Origin: Cytospora piceicola
Taxonomy: Eukaryota; Ascomycota; Sordariomycetes; Diaporthales; Cytosporaceae
Direction: 5' to 3'
DNA length: 64,000 nt
Assembly: GCA_023375675.1 (NCBI GenBank)
Contig: JALQBC010000043.1
Coordinates: forward strand, 242,531-306,530
Shown here piece by piece: positions 45,497 through 55,327 of this stretch. The notes beneath the pieces are model-generated. The model was not told the origin of the DNA. It made no database searches and was given only the letters and a program-made list of their open reading frames with translations. The first letter of the stretch is position 1. The number at the start of each line of letters is the position of its first letter. The translations under genes and the position numbers were made by a program.

Positions 45497-47472
45497 ACTA
45501 TGGTCTGACGAGATCTGCTTCCTGGGGGGCTCGATGGTCTAGGGCCTTTTGGTCCATAATTTGTCACCATGGTACCCACGGCACCTCTCGCACGTCAATG
45601 GTGTGTGGGTGATGTGTCATGTTTGGGTGGGTAGATATGCGAGCCGGAGATGGTGTTTGTTTCTCTGGTAACCGATTGACCGTCTTAAAGGGCAACATTG
45701 ATTTCAAAATATACCTCTTGTAGTTGACCCTTTTCCGCGCGAAATCGAAATTGAGCAAATTCAGTGTACCTTGATAACCCCAATCCTGGGGGGGGGGGTC
45801 CCAGGTGATGATGTTGTTTACGATGATGCGAAAGTATGTACATGAGTGATTATTGAGTAGGTAGTAGAACACGCCGCGTTTTTTCTTACACTTCGTTTAT
45901 GGCTGTGTAGGTAGGTCTAGAAAGCCTCGTACCACCTCTGGCAGGTAAATTATGACACTCACAACGAGGCAGCAGTGAAGAATGGAGGCGCCGGCGTGAC
46001 GAGGATCATTGCCGGCTTTCCAAGCAGCCCCGCCGCGTGAGAGAGCACGTCAGGTATGCGTGTACGCCGGCCCGGCGGCCGCGCTCGGCTGTGGGATTCT
46101 CGTTAGTGCCGGACCGATATAAGCGCTTGGGGTGCTTGATCGTCCATTTTTTGACCCGGAGTAGAAGGAGGGAAGGTAAGATGACACAACACAAAAAGAA
46201 GAAGGAGAAAAAAGGAGGGGCCGGGGTTGAAGTATAAAAAGGAAAACAGAGGAGGTCCGTTTCTGTTGGATGCGTGCATGAGGTTTAGTACGACGGTGAC
46301 GGCGATCCGTCCATCCACCTACATACAACCCAGGCTCGCACGAGAAGATAAGCGACTGCTACCGGTACTTGTTGGCAGATGCGATGGGATGTGGATCTAT
46401 GGTTTGGGCTCGGACGGGTTACTGTGGAGGTTGTGTTTGTGTGTGAGCCCGGAGAAAGAGAGAAAGAGAGAAAGAGAGAAAGAGAGAAAGATGTGTATCG
46501 CGAGAAGTTTGAAGATTGCTAATTAGATATATGGTGAAGTTCTATTTCCTGGACGCGATGAGAGGGTGTAGGTATGTAGATACGATACCAAGCGTGTCTG
46601 CGATGCTAGATTGGTCACTGGATCGTGTGAACGCATGTTGTGTCTGATGATCAAATACTCTTGGGAAGATAATAACTGTGCCTAAGTGGTGGAGGCAGCC
46701 CACACGTGCCACATCATGCATGTATATGTACGCTTACTGTGTATGTATGGTTGGTGTTTTTGGTAAAATAAAGTACTGTATGGTGTGGTGAGGTGAATGA
46801 GAAGGAAGTCGACAACAGGGTCGAGTTGCCTTACAAAGGCCAACTGGGTGCTGCCTTGACTGGCCCGCCCGTTAAGCGATTTAAGACCCCTGTGCGACAG
46901 GGGGGCTTCAGCGTGTTCCTGACCCGCTTTAGGGCCTACCATCCTCCTACTATAGCGCGTGTGTAAATATCTAGACGCCGCCAGCCCCCTACCACCCCCT
47001 TCCTGATGTTGTGGCCCCTGGTCGATACGTGAGTGAAGGAACCATACATAATTGTGATCTGTGCCATATTCTCGCAGAAGATGTACCCATTCATATAATA
47101 ATTGTGGTACCAGACGACTGTCTCCAACCACATTGACTACCGGTACCGCCGTGCTCGATACAGTTGTGCCCTCATTTGTTCGGTTCAGTGTCCGTCCATC
47201 CGCGCATCCAGACTACCTACCACCTTCTTCGAGCCGTTAGAGCGGTCTCTTGTCTTGTTCTTGTGGACAGCCTCTTTCTTGTTGGCGCAGTTAGATAAAA
47301 ATTTATAGTGGGCTTAAAAAGCGGCCCAGCCAAGGAACAACAACATCGACAAACAACGACAAGGCGTAACGGCCGTTGCAAACGGTGCGGGCCTTTGTGC
47401 GCAACTGCGCCAGACCCAGCGCAAGCGCCGGACTATTTCCTGCCCTTTATGCACCTGACCCATCCTTGACTC
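45497..47472. other. Intergenic region between beta-tubulin and ADGF gene
   Basis: Holds the tubulin 3' UTR, a G run at about 45789-45798, a GAGAAA repeat (46451-46490) and no supported gene. The bases before 47473 give the context ctcATGGG. Confidence 0.55.
46451..46490. repeat. GAGAAA-type microsatellite
   Basis: Four to five near-identical purine units (gagaaaga) in non-coding DNA. Confidence 0.85.
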
Positions 47473-49652
47473 ATGGGCATCTCGTGCAGCATAAATGAGG
47501 AAGAGTCCCAGCAGGCCGCAGGAAAGGGCCCGGGCGGAGGACCTCGCCCTCGTCAGACCTCCCAGACACTTGTCAAGACGATCCCTCCTGTTATCCCTCC
47601 TCAGCGACGAGACACCGGCACCCTGAGTGACCCGGACGGCAGCAACAACATCAACAACAACAGCAAGAGCAAGAGCAAAAGCAGCAAGATGACCCGGGTG
47701 AAGCACCAGCACCAGCACCAGCAGCAATGTGACGACCCCCATGAGTGGGACACGGTCGACTCCCTCGACAGGACCATCGACCACAAGCTAGCAGCCACGG
47801 GGGACAGCAGCAGCAGCAGCAGCGGCAGCGGCGGCGGCGGCGAGGCCGAGAGCTACCAGCAGAGGCGGGAGGAGCTCCGCAGGCGCGAGGCGGCCCTGGG
47901 GTTCGAGTACCGGAGCGCGCGGGCGGGGACGGCGCGGGAGCACAGGGCGGACCGGATCCTGCAGGCGCTGCGGCGCCGCGACGACGAGGCCGTGTACGGG
48001 GCGGCGGCGCCGCGGCGGGAGGAGGGCGGCGGGGACGGCGGGGACGGGGACGGCGAGGGCCACGCGCGCTTCGCGGGGGACCACTTCCTGTCCAACCGGG
48101 GGCTGATCGACCGGACGGGGGTGTTCGGGCTCGCGAGGAGGGCGCCCAAGGGCGCGCACCTGCACATCCACTTCAACGCGTGCCTGCGGCCGGGCGTGCT
48201 GCTCGAGGTGGCGAGGGGGATGGAGCACATGTACATCACCAGCGACGTGTCCCTGGCGGGCGGCGGCGGAGAAGGGGAGGGGGACGGGGATGGGGAGCGG
48301 CGGCGGGCGGACAGGCTCAGGCGGTGCAGGATCCAGTTCTCCATCATGGCGCTGGGGGCGAGCCGGGGCAGCCTGTTCGACGCGGGGTACTCGGGCCGGG
48401 CGCCGATGCGGTTCGCCGAGTTCCTGGAGGAGTTCCCGCGGCAGCACCCGGGCGAGGGCGGGGCCATGGCGTGGCTGCAGCGGAAGCTGGTGTTCCGGGA
48501 GGAGGAGGCGCACGGGCTGCTGCAGACGGCGGGCGGGGCGTGGGAGGCGTTCAACGCGCGGACGCAGATGATGAAGGGGCTGTTCAACTACGAGACGGCG
48601 TTCCGCACGTACACGCGGCGGTGCCTCGAGGACTTTGTCGCCGACAACATCCAGTACGCCGAGATCCGGCCCAACTTCATGGACACGAACCAGGTGTGGA
48701 CCGACGACGGGCTGCGCAAGATCGACAACGCCGGCATCATGGAGATGATCATGGACGAGTACGGCCGGTTCCAGGCCGAGACGGACGGCTACTTCGGCGG
48801 GCTCAAGGTCATCTACTGCTGCCCGCGGTCGTGGCCCAACGACAAGGTCGCGGCCGGGCTGCGCGAGTGCCTGGCCTTCAAGCGGCGGTGGCCCGGGTGG
48901 GTGGCCGGGTTCGACCTGGTGGGGGAGGAGGGCAAGGGGCGGGCGCTGGGGGCCTTCGCGCCCGAGCTGCTGCGGTTCCAGGACGAGTGCGGGCGGGCGG
49001 GCGTCGAGGTGCCGTTCCTGTTCCACTGCGGCGAGACGGCCGGGGCCGGGTCCGAGGCCGACGGCAACCTGCTGGACGCGCTGCTGCTGCGGTCGAGGCG
49101 CATCGGCCACGGCTTCGCCCTGGCGCGCCACCCCTACGTCATGGAGAGGATGAAGAGGGACGGCGTCTGCCTCGAGGTGTGCCCCATCTCGAACGAGGTG
49201 CTGGGCCTGACGCCCAGGGCGAGCGGGCACTCTGTGTACAACCTCCTGGCTAATAATGTGCACTGTACGGTGAGCAGTGATAACGGGACGTTGTTCAAGT
49301 AGGTTTTTTTTCTTCTTCTTTTCCTTCCTTCTCCCCCAATCGTCTGTGTTTCTTTCTTTTTCTGTTCTCGTCTACGGTTTCTCGAAGGAAAGGAGACTGA
49401 CTTTCATTTCACAGCTCTACCCTGTCCCATGACTTCTACCAGGTCATGATCGGGAAAGAGGACATGACGCTCTTCGGGTGGAAGCAGCTCATCGAGTGGA
49501 GCCTGGAGCACGCGTGCATGTCCAAGGACGAGTACGCCGCCGTCCATCGTGAGTGGGCGAAGCGGTGGGATGTGTTTGTGGATGAGGTGGTCGAGGAGTT
49601 TGGGGACTTGGATCCTACGCCTGAGATAGACCACAAGGCTACGGGGCCTTGA
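47473..49652 (+). CDS. Adenosine deaminase family protein (ADGF/CECR1-like)
   Basis: Exons 47473-49298 and 49415-49652 (116-nt intron, GTAGGT donor, GACTGAC branch, ACAG acceptor) encode 687 residues. Zinc and catalytic residues of the metallo-dependent deaminase fold are present: HLHIH (His229, His231), HCGE (His518, Glu521), RIGHG (His546) and SSDN (Asp603). The N-terminal 120 residues are low complexity (Asn/Lys/Ser, His/Gln, Ser/Gly runs), and a Gly/Glu/Asp insertion (about 262-274) follows the first motif. It starts MGISCS, which fits N-myristoylation (Gly2, Ser6) plus a palmitoylatable Cys5; no signal peptide is seen, unlike secreted ADGF. Family knowledge: adenosine (or related nucleoside) deamination to inosine; the substrate here is unproven. 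Third-position GC is extreme. Confidence 0.9.
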
Positions 49653-51035
49653 AGGGGTTAGGTAGGGATTATGACTGGTTATAATGATACACATGCGACC
49701 TTGCAAAGTTTAACAAGTCGACATTACCATGGCCATGTCCGTATCGTGCCTAGAAGGCTGTCTTTCTTTCAGGGGACAGATGGAGGGATGGTGAGCCATG
49801 CGATGGTTTTGCTTCCGCCGTTATACTGGACATCAATCATGAGGGTCGCTGAATATCTATTTGTTCATATACAACATATTCAAAAGGCCCTCTTGCTTCA
49901 TTTCTGAAACAACATACCCTCTGGTTGTGTGTGGAGTTGCTCCCAAATTTAAAAGATCGAGTACTCATATTTTCAGAGTTGTCATGCGTGGATATTTCCG
50001 GTCCGGCTCCCACAGCAACTCCAAAACAGCGCCGTCTTGTCTTCGGCAGCCGTGAAACCCCGACGGACAAAGAGGCCAGTACATATAATTGCTTCAATTG
50101 CTTCCATCAAATCTGCCTTTTTGTTTGTTTTTGTGTCCAGCATTCGTGAGATTTTACATTTGCCGCCCGGTCACATCTCTCAGGCGCCCCCCCCCTATTT
50201 CTACGCCTCCGCAGTCCAGGCAGTCAGTCAGTCGTTTGGGCCAAGGGAATCCAGAGTCTGATTCGATACCTCATGTGCCAAGCCGTCCATGTCGGCGTAA
50301 TAATATATTCAAAGTCTGCCAGCGTGTTTCACATCATTGGCGTTCTTCGAGCAGAGCCCTGTAATATCCTCTCGGTAAGCCCATTGTAGGTAGGCAGGTA
50401 GGTAGCCCTTCAGTGTGCCTCTCTCTCTCTCTTTCTCTCTCTCGATATCCTGGTGTTGAACGGGGATTCATTCGTGTTGTGGATCCTTGTGGCTGACCAG
50501 ACCCATACCCAGACCCATATCCAGACCCAAATAGCCCGGGACGGCACATCGGACCATCCCCCCCAGGCCCCCCCAGTGCCATTCAGCCTGTCAGGCAGTC
50601 GGGATGTCATTCCTGGCGGCTGCGCAAAACCCACTTCGCCTCACAAGCCCAGCTTGGCTGCTTAGGTAGCACACCGCAACACTCTACTGAGTACACTTGT
50701 TTTCGAGCAGTAGTACAAGTACCTACCTAGCTTGAGTGTTGGGTCATGGCGGAGTCTGTTGCTACCTATGCATGCTATGCGTTTTGATATCGCTTGACGC
50801 GTCCACATTTTTATTTATCTTGATCATGGATGTTGGTTGACTGGTCACTCTAGGAGCTGCTGGTTCCCTCTGCCTGCACAGCTCCTCGTCGGCGACCTCA
50901 ATCAACATCCGTGTTGAGTACTAAACCAGACCAACATCCACGGAAACCAGTGAACCTCATATGAGCGTGCCGGGCTGAGCAACCGGAGTCAATTATCCCC
51001 AACATCACCACCACCACCACCACCACCACGACACC
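49653..51035. other. Intergenic region
   Basis: No supported gene. CT repeats at about 50420-50444 and a cccagaccca direct repeat at about 50499-50527 are the main features. An ACC triplet run (51005-51029) lies directly before the next ATG. Confidence 0.55.
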
Positions 51036-52733
51036 ATGGCCAACAACGGCACCTCCCACCCGCCACAGGCACTCGAGGCGTGGTTCCCCGTCACCAAGGG
51101 GGACTGGGGCCTCGACGCCGTCACCCTGCTCGCCGTCATCGGGGAGTCGTCCATCTCGGACCACGCCCAGCCCGTCACGGCCTCGGTGCTCTGCCTCCTG
51201 CCGCGCATCCTGCCCGCGCCCCAGGCCCTCCTCAAGCCCACCCGCCCCGCCCGCCTGCCCGACTACGCCGCCAAGATGGCCGGCGTGCACAGCGGCGTCG
51301 TCAGCGACTCGGTCGGCTTCTTCGCCAACATCATCCACCCCCTCGAGGACCAGAGGCCCTTCTCCCTCCACGTCCTCGAGGTCAAGCACAGCGGCGGCGG
51401 CGGCGGCGGCGGGCCGGGACCGCTGCCCGCCGCCCTACCCGCCGCGTCCCCCTGGGCGGGCTGGCTGTTTTGGAGGAGGGGGAGGGGGAGGGGGCCCGGG
51501 AGGTCCCGCCTGCGCAGGACGCCCTCGGACGACGACGTGGAGGCCAAGACGGGCGGCGGGGGCGGGGACGTGGACGGGGCGGCAGCAGCAGCAGCAGCAG
51601 CAGCGGCGGCGGCAGCAACACGCGCCGCGGCGCCGAGGGGCGTGACGTTTGTGTCCGGGCCGGAGAAGGGCGGCGGCGGCGGCAGCGTCCGGCCGCGCCC
51701 GGAACGCGAGGGCCTCGGGCGCGCCGGGGGGGAGGAGGAGGAGGCGCCGGCGCCGGGCATCAGGAGGAGCCGGACGGCGCGGGAGAAGGTGACGGACTTC
51801 ATCGCGAACCCGACGCTGACGCCGTCTGCGCGGCCGGCGGTGCCGCCGGCGTGGAGCAGCCCGATCCACGTGGTGACGGTGACGAGCTTCGTCATGACGC
51901 TCGTCATCTTCGGCATGACGGCCTACTGGCGCGACGGGAACGCGCTGCTGGCCACCTTTGTCGTGTCGGCGCAGTCGTCGCTCGTCGGGTACGCGTCGTG
52001 GTGGAAGCCGCGGCTGATGGTGCGCCCGGCGCACACGGCCGACGCGCCGCCGGGGGACATGATGATCCGCACCAAGGAGGGCGCCTTCATCCTGGTCAAG
52101 TGCACCGAGGAGGTGACGCGGGAGCTGTACGGCGCCGGCACCGAGTGCGAGTACCACGTCGGCGACAAGGTGTACCGGTTCCTCATGGCCGTCGGCACGG
52201 TCCTGCTCATGGTCGGCGTCGTGCTGCTCGGCAACGTCAAGTTCAACGCCCAGGCGCTCATCGCCGGGAGCTACATCGTGCTCAACGGCGCCTACTGGCT
52301 CCTGGGGATGCTGCCCCGGCGGTACTTCTGGGACCTGTCGCGCTACGAGTGGAAGGACGTCACGCCCACGGACGCCCAGGACGCCGACAGGGAAAGCTAC
52401 GACGCCGGCCCCGGGGCCGAGTGCTGCCCCAGCTTCACGAGGACGCTGTGGTACGCCATCCGCGAGACGGGCCAGACGGGCTGGGTGGAGAGGAGCGGGG
52501 CGGCGCCGGGGACGGCGCTGTGGAGGCAGTGGCTGGAGGAGGCGGGCCAGAACGCGAGGAAGGGGAACAGGAAGTGGGCGGCCGTGAGGCGCAAGAACGA
52601 GATCATGAGGGAGGGCATGGCCAAGCCGGCCTCGCCTGGGGAGCCGAGGACGGACACGGCGGAGCAGCACGCCCCCGTCGACGAGGTACAGCCGAGAACG
52701 TGCCCGGCGAAGGTGCCGGTCTCTCAATTCTGA
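51036..52733 (+). CDS. Predicted multi-pass membrane protein, fungal family of unknown function
   Basis: A single exon of 565 residues from an ATG in good context (accATGG). Residues 1-115 look conserved and globular (AWFPVTKGDWGLDAV, ANIIHPLEDQRPFS). Residues 116-245 are low complexity: a Gly run, an Arg/Gly stretch and an Ala run of about ten. About 275-330 and 380-430 hold four likely membrane spans (for example SFVMTLVIFGMTAYW, and VGTVLLMVGVVLLGNV with GSYIVLNGAYWLLGML), separated by a cytosol-type loop (DMMIRTKEGAFILVKCTEEV). The C-terminal 130 residues are hydrophilic. Function unknown. GC content is very high, and this creates a stop-free 430-codon antisense frame, judged a shadow. 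Confidence 0.85.
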   Translation: MANNGTSHPPQALEAWFPVTKGDWGLDAVTLLAVIGESSISDHAQPVTASVLCLLPRILPAPQALLKPTRPARLPDYAAKMAGVHSGVVSDSVGFFANIIHPLEDQRPFSLHVLEVKHSGGGGGGGPGPLPAALPAASPWAGWLFWRRGRGRGPGRSRLRRTPSDDDVEAKTGGGGGDVDGAAAAAAAAAAAAATRAAAPRGVTFVSGPEKGGGGGSVRPRPEREGLGRAGGEEEEAPAPGIRRSRTAREKVTDFIANPTLTPSARPAVPPAWSSPIHVVTVTSFVMTLVIFGMTAYWRDGNALLATFVVSAQSSLVGYASWWKPRLMVRPAHTADAPPGDMMIRTKEGAFILVKCTEEVTRELYGAGTECEYHVGDKVYRFLMAVGTVLLMVGVVLLGNVKFNAQALIAGSYIVLNGAYWLLGMLPRRYFWDLSRYEWKDVTPTDAQDADRESYDAGPGAECCPSFTRTLWYAIRETGQTGWVERSGAAPGTALWRQWLEEAGQNARKGNRKWAAVRRKNEIMREGMAKPASPGEPRTDTAEQHAPVDEVQPRTCPAKVPVSQF

Positions 52734-54138
52734 GGGGCTTGGATGGGGGTGTCGATCCTCGAGGCTTGGTGTCCTTGGGTATGAGGTTACTTGTTGTATC
52801 TGCCTGTGATCTGGATGGATCTCGATGAGGGTGAAAGGGGCATATCTGGCATACTTTAGTTAGCATAGCGGGGCGTCTTTGTGTTAGACTAGCAGTTTCA
52901 ACCATCATAGCGCTGTGTATTTAGTCATATTGAATTGCAAATTGTGTTATATATATATTTGGTCTCATGAGAACTGAGCAGTTGCAAGAATCCCGTTGTC
53001 GGGTCAGTCAAGTCATGTCCCGGAGAATGCCCTCAACATCCAGGGTCCCATCTGCCCAATGTCTATGGGTGTTAGACTGACCGGGAGTGACAATGTTGGC
53101 CATTGAGGCGTTTAGATTCAAGATCTGTACTTCTCAACCCTGTCCTCGGAATACATATGCTACATTGGAAAGCACCAACAGTTTCACGATGCTAGGCCTT
53201 CGCATTTGCCCGCCAACGTTGGCACCGAGAGGCCGTCTTGTAGCCTGCTTATAGTTGATTCATCGTCCACGCGAAACGATACTTTTTTTTTTTAAGAAAA
53301 AAAGGACCTCTACACGGGCCACGAAAGACCGGTCACCAACAACATGGTTGGGTTTTGGGATGGCCTTTTCACTCATGTGCTGCGGCAGTTCGACCCAACG
53401 AGGCCAACAACCAACACGTCCAGTTCCCGACATGCTGATCTCCGGACGGCCCTAGACTGAGTCGTCATCCACATCGGCATTTCACGCCGGACATCCCATC
53501 TGTAACGCACATCACTCGATATTCCGCATGCCTTGTCAACCTCGTGAGCCCAGGACGGGATGAAGGACCCACAGGTCGAGACAAGGGTCCGTGTCGGGGT
53601 TAGATGCCCCTCCTGGTACATAGGATCCCGCCCACCGAAGATCGAAGACTCACCACCTGGGACCCCTAGTAGGGAACCTTCCACCGTTTCGTTTCATCCT
53701 CCGTTACGACGTTGGGGGCGAGGGTCGGACTTCGGGAAAACTCCAGATCGGGCACCATGGCCGCGAGGTGCACAAGGTGGATGCTCATTGGCGAGCGGGC
53801 CAATCACCGCGGCTCATCGACCTCTCGGCGGGACGTCACTTGACGAGCCTCCTGTCACCCGGCATATTGAAGGATCGAGCCTGCGTTTGTTTCTTCCTTC
53901 CAAAAAAGCGTCGCAGAATCACAGTGTGTCGTCAACAAGCGGGGGGGGGGGGGGCAGTGCAGGGGAGACTGAGGTCTGGCCAGTCCAACGGTGTTGTTGG
54001 TCTGATTGGCTGCTTTTACGAAAGGCCGCGGGGATTCTGAAGTGCTGCCGGGAATCCTACTTGGATTTCCAACTCTATCTCGCCCTGCTAACACGTGAAG
54101 GCCCCGAGCTCGGCCCGGCCGAGAGATCCTTCGCCCCT
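52734..54138. other. Intergenic region between convergent genes
   Basis: 3' flanks of the membrane-protein gene (+) and the CIA30 gene (-). A 13-G run is at about 53940-53953. The plus-strand frame 53560-54264 overlaps the CIA30 last exon antisense and shows no family features. Confidence 0.55.
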
Positions 54139-55327
54139 TCACCTGGGCCAACCACAGAGCTTCCCGATCCAGGAGCCGAATGTGCTCGTGTCCTTGGCCT
54201 TGTGGCTGCTGACCTCCTGCGCCAGTTTCGCATCTGCCACCGAGTCCAAGGAGGAATGTCTTGACTTCTCCCTGGCCTCCACTGCCACGGAGTTGAAGAC
54301 GACAGAGAAGTCTCCCTGTTGGTCACCAAAGAAACTGCGATGTTGTTAGTGATTGAGTAGTCCCGATAGGGAGGAGCGGGGGGGTGAGGAACCACAAGCA
54401 GAGGAGGGTGTAAAAGTCCTTGCTCGAACGGGAGGAAGAGAGAAAAGAGAGCCAAATCACTGGGAAGGGGTCATTCACCTTCTCATCATGAAGCTGAACC
54501 TCTTGACATTCTTCAAGTCCAACGGCTCAGCGTTTGGCTTCGGCTTGCCCCGGTACGTCGGCCGGAACTCATGGAAAGGGATAACCACCGGGTGGGAGCC
54601 GGCAGCGGCGGCGGCGGCGACAAAGTCGTACTCCCAGCTGATGGTGCTCTGCTCCCGCCCGTCGGGCCTCTTGGGCAGCACCTCGTCCTTGAGCGTGAGG
54701 GTGTACTTCCTGCCGTCGCCGCGCGCCACGTCGAGCACCATGGTGTCGTACGCCGAGAGGTCCCAGCCCGGGGCGCCGTCCAGGGTCCTCTGGGAGGCGA
54801 AGCCCGCGCCGCCGAGGGCGGTGATGTCGAGGTTCCCCGAGAATTCGCCCCGGGCCCCGGGCCTCCCGGCGGCGCCGGCGAGCGCGGTCAGGTAGGACTG
54901 CGACGCGCCGCCGCGGACACGGTCGTCCGAGGCGGTGAACTGGGAGGCGTCCCAGGGTCTGTTTTTTTTTGGTGGTTTGTGTTAGATTGGTGGATTAAAT
55001 TTGATAAATATATATAGCATCATTCGCCCTGTCTCTCGGTGTTGTTGGTGCATAAATCGATGGTGAATCTCTCGGGGTATTTTCACCCCGGCATGAGCAT
55101 GTCTGTCATGGATCGAGAGGGCAAACTGCATGTTTCTTCCTTCCTGCACTAAGCCAATCACAGATAGCCTGCAAGGCCCTTTTGCACGCCGATTTGGAAC
55201 AAGGGACTGTGGGTTCGGAAGAAGAGGGGGGGGGGGGGGAGGAAGAGGAGGAGGGGGAAAGGAAGAAGAGGAGGGGGAAAAACCCTTACTTGTCTCCTCC
55301 GAAGAGATACATTAGGTTGGGAGCCAT
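54139..55327 (-). CDS. CIA30-domain protein (complex I intermediate-associated protein 30 family)
   Basis: Minus-strand exons 55327-55290, 54958-54479 and 54334-54139 give 714 nt, 237 residues. Exon 1 encodes MAPNLMYLFGGDK; a long 331-nt intron with GTAAGG and ACAG ends joins it in phase to PWDASQFTASDDRVRGG. The domain core follows: GEFSGNLD, LGGAGFASQRT, WDLSAYD, VLDVARGDGRKYT, DGREQSTISWEYDF and FRPTYRGKPK. It continues across a 144-nt intron (GTGAAT...GCAG, branch CTAAC) with KRFSFMMRSFFGDQQGDF. The span covers the usual small fungal CIA30 protein. Family knowledge: CIA30/NDUFAF1 assists assembly of the mitochondrial complex I membrane arm, but small fungal homologues without an obvious targeting peptide may act elsewhere; none is evident here. 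The antisense frame on the plus strand is a shadow. Confidence 0.9.

Noticed and set aside
47788..49263. 491-codon open frame antisense to the ADGF-like gene
   Set aside because: Stop-free because of the extreme GC3 of the sense gene; composition is Arg/Pro/Val-rich with no domain, while the sense strand has all deaminase motifs.
51435..52727. 430-codon open frame antisense to the membrane-protein gene
   Set aside because: Same cause: GC-rich shadow, Arg/Pro/His-rich, no family signature.
53560..54264. 234-codon plus-strand frame
   Set aside because: Overlaps the CIA30 last exon in antisense and crosses a 13-G run; no recognisable domain.
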